DNA of 23,366 bases from Gallionellales bacterium GWA2_60_18 (GTDB lineage Bacteria; Pseudomonadota; Gammaproteobacteria; Burkholderiales; Gallionellaceae), in contig MGWS01000018.1 of the NCBI GenBank assembly GCA_001801105.1, forward strand, positions 116,956 to 140,321, given 5' to 3'. Positions 8,984 through 16,739 of this stretch are shown one piece after another. Every line of letters begins with the position of its first letter. Position 1 is the first letter of the stretch. A program made the position numbers and the translations under genes. Below the pieces are notes generated by a model that was not told the origin of the DNA, searched no databases, and was given only the letters and a program-made list of their open reading frames with translations.

Positions 8984-9012
8984 TCTATCCTCCTCGTCAT
9001 TGTTCGATACGC

Positions 9013-9609
9013 TCACTGCGCACGGGTTGGAGTGGCCTCCACGCCGTTTTGTTTCATCAATGCGCGCACGCGCTCCATCTCGTCCGCGTTCTTGTGCGGC
9101 CCGGTGCGCACGCGATGCCATACGCCCTTGTCGGGAATGGCCACGGTCTGGATGTTGGCCTCGATGCCCATCAGGGCCAGCCTAACCTTGAGCTTCTCGG
9201 CATCTTCGGCGCTGGTGAACGATCCGGCCTGCAGGTATTGCGCTTCGCCGGCAGCGGGTTTGGCCGGTTCCGGCGCTTTCGCCGCCGGTTTGGCGGCAGG
9301 CTTGGCAACCGCATCCGGCTTCTCGGTCAGCACCTTGTAGAATTCGAAGCGCGGCTTGCCGTCGCCGCTGACCGCATCAGCGGTCGCGGGCGGTGTTGTG
9401 GTGCCTGTCGGAGGGGGGGCGGTCTTTTCTGCGGGCGGCACGACCGCCTGCCCGTTCTGCACGAACGGGCTGGGCGACTTCATGAGATACCAGGCCAGCC
9501 CTGCCGCCATGCTGACCCCGATCACCATGCCGACGAGGATGCCGGTCAGCAATTGGCTGCCGCCCTTGTTCGGTGCCGCCGGTCTGTTATTGCCTGTATT
9601 TCTGGCCAT
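9013..9609 (-). CDS. SPOR-domain (FtsN-like) cell-division protein
   Basis: A 198-residue bitopic membrane protein: short basic cytoplasmic N-terminus, one membrane helix (about 21-43, LTGILVGMVIGVSMAAGLAWY), a Pro/Ala/Thr/Lys-rich periplasmic linker (about 50-122) with the conserved patch RFEFYKVLTEKP (88-99), and a C-terminal SPOR domain (about 123-195) with YLQAGSFTSAEDAEKLKVRL. SPOR domains bind denuded glycan strands at the division septum. Domain order is that of FtsN, which activates septal peptidoglycan synthesis; sequence alone does not prove it is the FtsN orthologue, so no symbol is given. The gene lies 12 bases after argS and 29 before dsbA. The argS-SPOR-dsbA order is common in betaproteobacteria, from my knowledge of the group. 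Confidence 0.92.
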   Translation of the reverse strand: MARNTGNNRPAAPNKGGSQLLTGILVGMVIGVSMAAGLAWYLMKSPSPFVQNGQAVVPPAEKTAPPPTGTTTPPATADAVSGDGKPRFEFYKVLTEKPDAVAKPAAKPAAKAPEPAKPAAGEAQYLQAGSFTSAEDAEKLKVRLALMGIEANIQTVAIPDKGVWHRVRTGPHKNADEMERVRALMKQNGVEATPTRAQ

Positions 9610-9621
9610 ATCTGTCGTCCC

Positions 9622-11298
9622 TTACATTTGTTCCGGTGCGGAAACACCCAGCAGCGCCAGGCCGTTCCTCAGCACCTGCGCCACTGCCGCAATCAGTGCC
9701 AGCCGCGCCAGCTTGACCTTCTCATCCTCGACCAGGAAGCGCGACGCATTATAGTAGCTGTGAAAATCCGCCGCCAACTCCTTCAGGTAGAAGGCGACCT
9801 GGTGTGGCGCAAGGTCTTCCGCCGCAGTTTCGATCACCTGCGGGAAGTCGATCATGCGCTGCAACAGTTGTGTCTCGTATTCGCTTTCCAGCGGCGCAAG
9901 ATCAACTGCATGCAGATATTGTCTGTCGCCGCCCCACTGCGCCAGCACCGCGTGGATGCGCGCATGCGCATACTGGATGTAATACACCGGATTGTCGTTG
10001 CTCTGCGATTTGGCCAGGTCGATGTCGAACACCAGCTGCGAATCGGGATGGCGCGCCGCGAGGAAGTAGCGCGTCGCGTCGCAGCCCACTTCGTCGATCA
10101 GGTCGCGCAGCGTGACGTAGCTGCCGGCGCGCTTGGAGATCTTCACTTCTTCGCCGTTCTTCAGCACCGTCACCATCTGGTGCAGCACGTAATCCGGCCA
10201 GCTCTCGGGGATGCCCACGTCCAGCGCCTGCAACCCGGCGCGCACGCGGGTGATGGTGGAGTGGTGGTCCGAGCCCTGCTCGTTGATGACGCGCACGAAA
10301 CCGCGTCGCCACTTGTCCAGATGGTAGGCCACGTCCGGCACGAAGTAGGTGTAGCCGCCGTCGCTCTTGCGCATCACGCGGTCCTTGTCGTCGCCGAAGG
10401 CCGTGGTGCGCAGCCACAGCGCATCGTCCTGCTCGTAAGTGTGGCCGCTGGCGATGAGTCTTTGCACCGTCTCTTCCACCTTGCCATCGGCATAGAGCGC
10501 GGACTCCAGCGAGAACACGTCGAACTCCACCTCGAATGCGCGCAGATCCAGATCCTGTTCGCGGCGCAGATAGGCCACGGCGAAATGACGGATCGCTTCG
10601 GCATCGTCCGCATCGCCTTTGCCGGTGATGTGCTGGTCGTCCGCTTCGACGGTCTCCCGCGCCATGTAGGCGTTCGCCACATCCACGATGTAATCGCCGC
10701 GATAGCCGCCTTCCGGCCAGGACGGGTCGTCCGGTGTGATGCCCTTGCAGCGCAGTTGCACCGAGCGCATCAGGTTGTCGATCTGCTGGCCCGCGTCGTT
10801 GTAATAGAACTCGCGCGTCACGCTCCAGCCCGCCGCATGCAGCACGCGGCACAGACAATCGCCGACTGCCGCGCCGCGCCCGTGGCCGATATGCAGCGGC
10901 CCGGTGGGGTTGGCCGAGACGAACTCCACCTGCACCTTGCGCAGGCTGCCTACGTGCACATGGCCATAGCCCGCGCCCGCCCGCAGTACGCCCTGCACCA
11001 CAGCACGTTTCGCGGCGGCGGCGATGAACACATTGATGAAGCCCGCCCCGGCGATCTCCAGTTTCTCGATGAAATCGGTCTTCGGCAGCGCCGCGAGCAG
11101 CGCATTCGCGATGTCGCGCGGCGGCTTGCGCAGCGGCTTGGCCAACTGCATCGCCAGGTTGCAGGCATAGTCGCCGTGGGTAGCCAGCTTGGGGCGCTCG
11201 ATCAGGACGGTCGCGCCACTCTGTTCCGGCGCAACCTCGCGCAACGCCTGCGCGAACAACTCGGACAAATGGGATCTGAAATTCAGGACAACGGACAT
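9622..11298 (-). CDS. argS: Arginine--tRNA ligase
   Basis: A 558-residue class I arginyl-tRNA synthetase that charges tRNA(Arg) in the cytoplasm. Seen: the N-terminal Add1 domain with [21 protein letters not shown] (about 34-54), [17 protein letters not shown] with the HIGH signature at 136-139, YYNDAGQQI (165-173), the Rossmann insert with [14 protein letters not shown] (338-351), KISKRAG (386-392) standing in for KMSKS, and the C-terminal anticodon-binding DALR domain starting near YIQYAHARI and ending [11 protein letters not shown]. Length fits the family (about 555-590). The ATG at 11298 has AAAGGTG upstream, and an extended -10 promoter lies 27 bases before it. First gene of the argS-SPOR-dsbA-SDR operon. 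Confidence 0.97.
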   Translation of the reverse strand: MSVVLNFRSHLSELFAQALREVAPEQSGATVLIERPKLATHGDYACNLAMQLAKPLRKPPRDIANALLAALPKTDFIEKLEIAGAGFINVFIAAAAKRAVVQGVLRAGAGYGHVHVGSLRKVQVEFVSANPTGPLHIGHGRGAAVGDCLCRVLHAAGWSVTREFYYNDAGQQIDNLMRSVQLRCKGITPDDPSWPEGGYRGDYIVDVANAYMARETVEADDQHITGKGDADDAEAIRHFAVAYLRREQDLDLRAFEVEFDVFSLESALYADGKVEETVQRLIASGHTYEQDDALWLRTTAFGDDKDRVMRKSDGGYTYFVPDVAYHLDKWRRGFVRVINEQGSDHHSTITRVRAGLQALDVGIPESWPDYVLHQMVTVLKNGEEVKISKRAGSYVTLRDLIDEVGCDATRYFLAARHPDSQLVFDIDLAKSQSNDNPVYYIQYAHARIHAVLAQWGGDRQYLHAVDLAPLESEYETQLLQRMIDFPQVIETAAEDLAPHQVAFYLKELAADFHSYYNASRFLVEDEKVKLARLALIAAVAQVLRNGLALLGVSAPEQM

Positions 11299-11324
11299 GA
11301 AACAGCACCTTTAGAGAGGCACGG

Positions 11325-11333
11325 ATTATAGCA
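11325..11333 (-). promoter_or_regulatory. Extended -10 promoter for argS operon
   Basis: On the minus strand the bases read TGCTATAAT, a perfect TATAAT -10 hexamer (11325-11330) preceded by the extended TGn motif. No -35 resembling TTGACA is seen at 16-18 bases upstream, which is acceptable for an extended -10 promoter. Transcription would start near 11318, giving a leader of about 20 bases that includes the AAAGGTG ribosome binding site before the argS ATG at 11298. Confidence 0.6.
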
Positions 11334-11450
11334 TCCGGCATACCATCGCGCGACCGGCAACGGCGGCGTTCCACGGTTTCCGTTTGCACGCAGGCAGTTT
11401 GCCCGGGCATGAAAAACGAATGGCGCTGGGCGGTCGCAGGTGCGACGTCA

Positions 11451-11513
11451 TGTTGACACTCCTTTCGATTTCGCCAACACTTCGCCGGCCATGAGAGCAT
11501 TATTCATCAGCGC
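11451..11513 (+). repeat. Left copy of direct repeat flanking the receptor/c-di-GMP cassette
   Basis: This segment matches 16677-16739 in the same orientation. By hand count 52 of the first 59 bases are identical, and similarity begins and ends abruptly on both sides. It includes TGTTGACACT, GATTTCGCCAACACT, CGCCGGCC, a start codon and the first codons of a vanZ-like frame. The right copy is the genuine 5' region of vanZ; this copy is separated from any vanZ body. The pair brackets 5.2 kb holding the TonB receptor, YfiR and GGDEF/EAL genes. Confidence 0.85.
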
Positions 11514-11556
11514 GCCGCTGGCGTTGCGCATGGCCGGGGTACGCATACCTGTGTGA
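11491..11556 (+). pseudogene. vanZ 5' remnant (21 codons)
   Basis: The frame reads MRALFISAPLALRMAGVRIPV and then stops at TGA. Its first residues MRALFIS parallel MRELFIT of the intact VanZ-family protein at 16717, and the bases upstream of the start are also shared, so this is best explained as a leftover or duplicated start of that gene. After about seven codons the similarity is lost. No Shine-Dalgarno sequence is visible before this start or the intact one. It is unlikely to be a functional peptide, though that cannot be excluded from sequence. Confidence 0.55.
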
Positions 11557-11648
11557 GGGGCCGTGCGCGAGCAAGCGCATTGCCGGCATGATTCGCTTGT
11601 ATCCATGCCCTTTTCGTATCAGGATGCACCTTTCCGGAGAGCCTATAG

Positions 11649-13661
11649 ATGAAGACAAACTTGCCGGCGGGAACGATTGCGCATCCGCCGCGCCCATGCA
11701 TTTCGGCTGCGATCATCGGCATCGCGCTCGGCATGACCGCCGTGCCGGCGGCAGCTTACCCGGCGGCCGACCTTACCCGGCTATCCCTTGAAGAACTGCT
11801 TTCCGTCGAAGTCTACAGCGCCAGCAAATTCGTCCAGAAGACCACGGAAGCGCCGTCATCCGTCACCATCATCACTGCCGCCGACATCGGCAATTATGGT
11901 TACCGGACGCTGGGCGATCTGCTCAACAGCGTGCGCGGCATGAATGTCGCCTATGACCGAAACTATGCCTATCTTGGCGTGCGCGGTTCCGGACGGACGG
12001 GCGACTTCAACAGTCGCATGCTGCTGCTGGTGGACGGTTACCGGCTCAACGACCCGATCTACGATACGGCCGCGATCGGCACCGATTTCCCGCTGGACAT
12101 GGACCTGATCGACCGGGTGGAGGTGATACGCGGTCCTGGCTCTTCCATTTATGGCAGCAATGCCATACTCGGCGTCATCAATGTCATCACCAAACGCGGG
12201 AGCGATCTGGACGGTCTCGAAGCATCGGGCGAACTCGCCGGCTTCGGCACCGACAAGGAGCGGCTGAGTTACGGAAAACGCTACGGGAACGGCGCCGAAC
12301 TGTTGCTCTCGGCATCGCGCTACCGCAGTCGCGGGCAGGATCTGTTTTTCCCCGAGTTCGACACGCCGGCCGACAACAACGGCATCGCGGCGAATCTGGA
12401 CGGCGACGCCTACGACAGCGTGTTCGGCAAACTGGCTTATGAGAATTTTACCGTCACGCTCGGGCATTCCAGCCGCGACAAGGCGGTTCCCACCGCCTCT
12501 TACGATACGGCGTTCAATGATCCCAACTTTCTGGTGACGGACAGCTCGTCATTCATCGATCTCGATTATTCCGCTTCGTTGAACCGGCAATGGGAGGTTG
12601 CGGCACATGCGTTCCAGGGCCGGTACGCCTACCGGGGCCTCTATCCCTATGCCGGTCCGCCCGTCGTTCTCAACATGGATACGGCCAATGGCGCGTGGTG
12701 GGGCGCCGAGGTGAAACTCGTCGGCCAGTTCGACCGGCACAAGCTGGTCGCGGGCGCGGAATATCAGGACAATTTCCAGCAGGAACAGACCAACTACGAT
12801 ATCGCGCCCTATACGCTCCACCTGGACGACCGGCGCAGCAGCACCCGGGAGGGGGTTTACATCCAGGACGAGATCACCCTGGCCCAGCCGTTGCTGCTCA
12901 ACGCAGGCCTGCGCTATGACCGTTATTCCACCGTCGGCGATACGCTCAATCCCCGGCTCGGGTTGATCTGGAATCCGCTCGACACCACGAGCGTCAAGCT
13001 GCTGTACGGCACCGCCTTCCGCGCGCCCAACGCCTATGAGCTGTATTACGCGGTGGCGGGCAGCCAGAAGGCGAATCCGGCCCTCAAGCCGGAGAAGATA
13101 CGCACCCGCGAATTCGTCGTCGAACACTGGCTGCGGCCGGATTTCCGCCTCACCGCCGATGCCTACGCCAACAGGATCAGCGACAACATCAACCAGATTA
13201 CCGATTCCGCGGACGATCTGGTCTTCATGAACACCGGGCAGGTGAACGCGCGCGGGGTCGAATTCGAGGCGGAACGCCTGTGGAGCGGTGGCGCGCGCTT
13301 GCGCGCGAGCTATGCATGGCAGCTCAGCCGCGAAGAATCCGGCGGCGCCGAACTCGTCAACTCGCCCAGAAACCTGCTGAAGGTCAATGGCGCCATGCCC
13401 GTCTGTGACGGCAAACTCCTCGCCGGGCTGGAGCTACAATACACTGGGAGCCGCAAGACGCTCGGCGGCAATGTCGCGGGCGGCCATGCCGTCACCAACC
13501 TGACCCTGTCGGGCAGAGGGACGGGGAATATGACGCTTTCCGCCAGTCTCTACAATCTGTTCGACAAGCATCATGCCGATCCCGGCGGACAGGAGCACGT
13601 GCAGGACATGATCGAACAGGACGGCCGCAGTTTCAGGCTCAAGCTGGGTTACAGCTTCTAG
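11649..13661 (+). CDS. TonB-dependent outer-membrane receptor
   Basis: A 670-residue TonB-dependent receptor. It has a signal peptide (about 1-36, AIIGIALGMTAVPAAA), an N-terminal segment LTRLSLEELLSVEVYSASK (42-60), a plug domain (about 62-180) with APSSVTIITAADI, LLLVDGYRLNDP and VEVIRGPGSSIYGSNAILGVINVITKR motifs, then a 22-strand-type barrel ending in the aromatic C-terminal signature LKLGYSF. Such receptors import scarce ligands with energy from TonB-ExbBD, or signal their presence; the ligand cannot be told from sequence, and no TonB or siderophore gene is nearby. A GGAG ribosome binding site precedes the ATG. It is five bases upstream of a yfiR-like gene, so the three cassette genes are probably co-transcribed. 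The SLEELLSVEV type of N-terminus is often seen in receptors next to YfiR-family genes (family knowledge). Confidence 0.93.
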   Translation: MKTNLPAGTIAHPPRPCISAAIIGIALGMTAVPAAAYPAADLTRLSLEELLSVEVYSASKFVQKTTEAPSSVTIITAADIGNYGYRTLGDLLNSVRGMNVAYDRNYAYLGVRGSGRTGDFNSRMLLLVDGYRLNDPIYDTAAIGTDFPLDMDLIDRVEVIRGPGSSIYGSNAILGVINVITKRGSDLDGLEASGELAGFGTDKERLSYGKRYGNGAELLLSASRYRSRGQDLFFPEFDTPADNNGIAANLDGDAYDSVFGKLAYENFTVTLGHSSRDKAVPTASYDTAFNDPNFLVTDSSSFIDLDYSASLNRQWEVAAHAFQGRYAYRGLYPYAGPPVVLNMDTANGAWWGAEVKLVGQFDRHKLVAGAEYQDNFQQEQTNYDIAPYTLHLDDRRSSTREGVYIQDEITLAQPLLLNAGLRYDRYSTVGDTLNPRLGLIWNPLDTTSVKLLYGTAFRAPNAYELYYAVAGSQKANPALKPEKIRTREFVVEHWLRPDFRLTADAYANRISDNINQITDSADDLVFMNTGQVNARGVEFEAERLWSGGARLRASYAWQLSREESGGAELVNSPRNLLKVNGAMPVCDGKLLAGLELQYTGSRKTLGGNVAGGHAVTNLTLSGRGTGNMTLSASLYNLFDKHHADPGGQEHVQDMIEQDGRSFRLKLGYSF

Positions 13662-13666
13662 GGCAG

Positions 13667-14212
13667 ATGAACGGCGCATTGCAAAAATGGTTCGCGGGCG
13701 CTGCATGCGCGGCGCTGTGGTGCGCGGGGGCGCACGCGGCGCCGCCAGCCGAATATGAAGTCAAGGCCGCCTTCATCCACAACATCGCCAGGTTCGTCGA
13801 GTGGCCCGCGACCGCGCCATCCTCGAACACGGCAAGACTGTGCCTGCTGGGGCGCGATCCGTTCGGCGGCGCGCTCGAAGTGCTGCAGGGTAAGCCGATT
13901 GGCGGATTGGGCTGGGAAATCGTCCCGCTCGCCCCCGGCTCCAGCCCGAAGAGCTGCCGCGTGCTGTTCATCGCCGCTTCCGAGCGCGACAATCTCGGCG
14001 GCATCCTGGACAGCATCGGCAACAACCCGGTGCTGACAGTCGGGGACAGCGACGGTTACGCCGAACGCGGCGTGATGGTCAATTTCTATCTGGAAGGCAA
14101 CAAGGTGAGATTCGAGATCAACCGGGAAGCAGCAACGCGGGCGCAATTACTCATCAGTTCGCAGTTGCTGAAACTGGCGCGTATCGTCACGCGCGGCGGC
14201 GGAGCGAGATGA
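13667..14212 (+). CDS. YfiR-family (DUF4154) periplasmic regulator
   Basis: A 181-residue exported protein: signal peptide (about 1-24, cleaved after GAHA), then the DUF4154/YfiR domain beginning EYEVKAAFIHNIARFVEWP (29-47), which is the family hallmark. Cys59 (ARLCLLG) and Cys97 (KSCRVLFIA) match the conserved pair that forms a disulfide in Pseudomonas aeruginosa YfiR. The C-terminal FEINREAATRAQLLISSQLLKLARIV is also typical. YfiR represses the membrane diguanylate cyclase YfiN (TpbB) from the periplasm; here the next gene encodes a membrane GGDEF/EAL protein with a periplasmic CHASE-type sensor, and the two genes overlap as ATGA. By inference this protein controls that enzyme in response to the receptor upstream. 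Confidence 0.92.
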   Translation: MNGALQKWFAGAACAALWCAGAHAAPPAEYEVKAAFIHNIARFVEWPATAPSSNTARLCLLGRDPFGGALEVLQGKPIGGLGWEIVPLAPGSSPKSCRVLFIAASERDNLGGILDSIGNNPVLTVGDSDGYAERGVMVNFYLEGNKVRFEINREAATRAQLLISSQLLKLARIVTRGGGAR

Positions 14213-16632
14213 GCATGAACGCGTGGTTCCGGAACGCCTCCATCAAATACAAGCTGACGCTGATCGGCCTGCTGACTACCGGCCTCGCCTTGCTCCTGGT
14301 CAGTCTCATCCTGATCTTCAGTGGATGGGTCGAGTGGCGCGACTACAAGACCTCCGAGCTGTCAGTCTATTCCGGAGTGGTCGGCACGAATATCGCGCCG
14401 ACCATGGTCTTCGATGACCGCAAGGCGGCCAACGGCATATTGGCCGCGTTGTCGGAAAACCCGGACATCGTCGATGCCGTCGTTTACGACAATGAAGGCG
14501 GTATCTTCGCGCGCTATACCGTTGCCGGGCACGCGCCCGATATACCCCGCCTCGAACCCGGCGGCACCCGGATCACCTTGCACGAGTTGATCGTGGCCAG
14601 GCCCATCCTGTTCAAGGGCGAGACGCTCGGCACCCTCTATCTGGAATCGGATCTGCGCAGCCTGAACTCATTCATCCTGCGCGACGCGTCGTTGACCCTG
14701 ATGGTGGCCATGGCCGTGTTTCTGGCTTCCATCGCCCTGTTCGCCCGGATGCAAAAAGCCATCATCGATCCCCTCCGCCATCTGAGCGACGGAATGCGGA
14801 GCGTGTCCGACAAACAGGACTATGCGGTGCGGGTGGAAGTCCACGGCAACGACGAGGTGGGGCTGCTGGCCCGCACCTTCAACGAGATGCTGGAACGCAT
14901 CCAGATGCACGACACCGAACGGAAGCGGTATCGCGAACATCTGGAACAGGAGGTGGCGCAGCGCACGGCCAACCTGACCGAAGCGCAGCGCATCGCCCGT
15001 CTCGGCAACTGGGAATGGGATGTCGCCAGCGGCACGCTGGTATGGTCGGACGAGGTGTATCGCATCTTCGGCTTCGAACCGCAGCGATTCGAGGCCAGCA
15101 AGGACTCCTTTCTGGATGCCGTACATCCGGAAGACCGCGCAATGGTCAAAGGGCAGATACGCGCGGCGCTCGAGTCGGGCCATCCATATGCCCTCGACCA
15201 TCGCATCGTGCTGCCGGACGGCCTGGTGCGTTACGTGCATAGCCAGGGGGAAGTGCAGCGCGACGAACAGGGGCGCGCCGCCAGGATGCTGGGCACCGTG
15301 CAGGACATCACGGAGCGCCATGCTGCGGAAGAGCAGATCCAGTTCCTGGCTTACCACGATGCGCTGACCGGGCTGCCGAACCGCCTGCTGGCCAGGGATC
15401 GCAGCGAACTGGCGATCGCCGTCGCACACCGCGCGCACACCAGGGTGGCGTTGCTGTTCCTCGATCTCGACAATTTCAAGACGATCAACGACTCCCTCGG
15501 CCATGATTTCGGCGATACCGCGCTCAGGACCATCGCGGCACGGCTGCATCATTGCCTGCGCGATACCGATACCCTCAGCCGGCAGGGGGGTGATGAATTC
15601 CTGATCGTGCTCACCGGTATCGGCAATAACGATTCCATTACGGCGACCGCCGAAAAGATCCTGGCGCAGATCGCCGAGCCTTTCAGCATGGAAGGGCATG
15701 AACTGACCGTTTCCACCTCCATGGGCATCGCCATTTACCCGGATGACGGCAACGATTTCGATACGCTGCTCAAAAAGGCGGACACGGCGATGTATCAGGC
15801 CAAGGAAGCCGGGCGCAACATATATCGCTTCCACACCGAAAAGATGAATGTCGATGCCGAAGAGCACCTGCGCATGCTGAACGGCCTGCGGCATGCGCTG
15901 GATCGCGGCGAATTCGTGCTCCATTACCAGCCGCAAAACAGTCTCGCCGACGGCCGGGTGCTCGGCGCGGAGGCATTGATCCGCTGGAACCACCCCAAAC
16001 TCGGCCTGCTGCCGCCGGGACGTTTCATCCCGGTCGCCGAAGAAAGCGGGATGATCGTGCCGATCGGGAACTGGGTGCTGCACGAGGCCTGCCGTCAGGC
16101 GGCGGCATGGCATCAGGCGGGATTGCCCGACATCGTGATCGCGGTCAACCTGTCGGCATTGCAGTTCCGGCGCGGCGACCTGGAGGAAAACGTCATTCAT
16201 GCGCTGACCGAATCCGGGCTGGCGCCGGCCCAGCTCGAACTCGAACTGACCGAATCGATCCTGATAAATGACATAGAGAATGTGGTGGGGCGGCTGCAAC
16301 GCCTAAAATCGCTCGGCATCAAGCTTTCCATCGACGATTTTGGCACCGGCTATTCGAGCCTTTCCTACCTGAAACGCTTCAATGTCGACAAGCTGAAAAT
16401 CGACCAGTCGTTTGTGCGCGACATGGCCGACGACCCGAACGACGCCGCCATCGTCCTGGCCATCATCCAGATGGCCAGGAGCCTGAACCTGAAAACCATC
16501 GCCGAAGGGATCGAGAACAAAAAGCAGCTTTCCCTGCTGCGTTTGCAGCATTGCGACGAAGGGCAGGGGTATTATTTCGCAAAACCGATGCCGGCCGAGG
16601 ATTTCTCGCGTTATCTTTCCGGCATCGCATAA
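14209..16632 (+). CDS. Membrane GGDEF/EAL c-di-GMP enzyme with CHASE8-HAMP-PAS sensor domains
   Basis: An 807-residue inner-membrane protein. Order: helix 1 (about 15-38), a periplasmic CHASE8-like sensor (about 40-158, with MVFDDRKAANGILAAL), helix 2 (about 161-182), HAMP (about 183-235), coiled coil, PAS (about 262-375, NWEWDVASGTLVWSDEVYRIFG), GGDEF (about 380-540) and EAL (about 552-800). The cyclase signature GGDEF (460-464) is intact, as is the inhibitory I-site RDTD (451-454), five residues upstream. The phosphodiesterase signature EAL (588-590) and DDFGTGYSSL (709-718), KIDQSFVRD and AEGIE are all intact, so both making and degrading c-di-GMP are possible. The sensor half resembles YfiN, but the PAS and EAL domains are extra. 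Coupled to the yfiR-like gene by ATGA. Confidence 0.95.
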   Translation: MSMNAWFRNASIKYKLTLIGLLTTGLALLLVSLILIFSGWVEWRDYKTSELSVYSGVVGTNIAPTMVFDDRKAANGILAALSENPDIVDAVVYDNEGGIFARYTVAGHAPDIPRLEPGGTRITLHELIVARPILFKGETLGTLYLESDLRSLNSFILRDASLTLMVAMAVFLASIALFARMQKAIIDPLRHLSDGMRSVSDKQDYAVRVEVHGNDEVGLLARTFNEMLERIQMHDTERKRYREHLEQEVAQRTANLTEAQRIARLGNWEWDVASGTLVWSDEVYRIFGFEPQRFEASKDSFLDAVHPEDRAMVKGQIRAALESGHPYALDHRIVLPDGLVRYVHSQGEVQRDEQGRAARMLGTVQDITERHAAEEQIQFLAYHDALTGLPNRLLARDRSELAIAVAHRAHTRVALLFLDLDNFKTINDSLGHDFGDTALRTIAARLHHCLRDTDTLSRQGGDEFLIVLTGIGNNDSITATAEKILAQIAEPFSMEGHELTVSTSMGIAIYPDDGNDFDTLLKKADTAMYQAKEAGRNIYRFHTEKMNVDAEEHLRMLNGLRHALDRGEFVLHYQPQNSLADGRVLGAEALIRWNHPKLGLLPPGRFIPVAEESGMIVPIGNWVLHEACRQAAAWHQAGLPDIVIAVNLSALQFRRGDLEENVIHALTESGLAPAQLELELTESILINDIENVVGRLQRLKSLGIKLSIDDFGTGYSSLSYLKRFNVDKLKIDQSFVRDMADDPNDAAIVLAIIQMARSLNLKTIAEGIENKKQLSLLRLQHCDEGQGYYFAKPMPAEDFSRYLSGIA

Positions 16633-16649
16633 CGCCTGCGCACAGAGCC

Positions 16650-16670
16650 GCGGCAAGCAGGTTTTGCCGC
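16650..16670 (+). terminator. Weak hairpin after the GGDEF/EAL gene
   Basis: GCGGCAA (16650-16656) pairs with TTGCCGC (16664-16670) around a seven-base loop, 18 bases after the stop of the cassette. There is no T tract on the 3' side, so termination would be inefficient or factor-dependent. It lies just before the right copy of the direct repeat and may mark the right end of the cassette. Confidence 0.3.
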
Positions 16671-16676
16671 CTGCCG

Positions 16677-16739
16677 TGTTGACACTCATCCCGATTTCGC
16701 CAACACTCCGCCGGCCATGAGAGAGCTATTCATCACCGA
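16677..16739 (+). repeat. Right copy of direct repeat (vanZ 5' region)
   Basis: Matches 11451-11513 at 52 of the first 59 bases in direct orientation. It contains TTGACA (16679-16684), also kept in the left copy, then 17 bases, AACACT (16702-16707) and the vanZ start at 16717. Similarity stops about 23 bases into the vanZ coding sequence. This copy is joined to a full vanZ gene, so it is likely the native one, though the direction of duplication cannot be proven here. Confidence 0.85.

Larger units (their letters stand above)
11334..11648. other. Long intergenic region between argS and the TonB receptor
   Basis: About 315 bases between the divergent argS promoter and the receptor gene. From the argS side it holds 117 bases with no recognised feature, then the left copy of the vanZ-type direct repeat (11451-11513) with a truncated vanZ start, then about 135 bases before the receptor gene. 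A GGAG at 11636-11639 is the ribosome binding site of the receptor gene. I see no cobalamin or other riboswitch signature and no clear sigma-70 promoter for the receptor; weak hexamers such as TTGCCG (11580-11585) have poor spacing. A 41-codon open frame on the minus strand (11326-11451) is treated as a finding only. Confidence 0.6.

Noticed and set aside
8984..9121. Upstream start for dsbA giving 46 extra residues
   Set aside because: It would overlap the SPOR gene and put charged sequence before the signal peptide; the TTG at 8983 has AGGAGG at correct spacing.
9049..11331. A 760-codon open frame on the plus strand opposite argS and the SPOR gene
   Set aside because: It is antisense to two clear genes, rich in His, Arg and Ala as expected for reverse frames of GC-rich DNA, and has no recognisable domain.
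11334..11648. Cobalamin or other riboswitch before the TonB receptor
   Set aside because: No B12-box-like or other recognisable aptamer core was seen in the leader.
14668..16299. A 543-codon minus-strand frame opposite the GGDEF/EAL gene
   Set aside because: Antisense to intact GGDEF and EAL signatures, no domain of its own.
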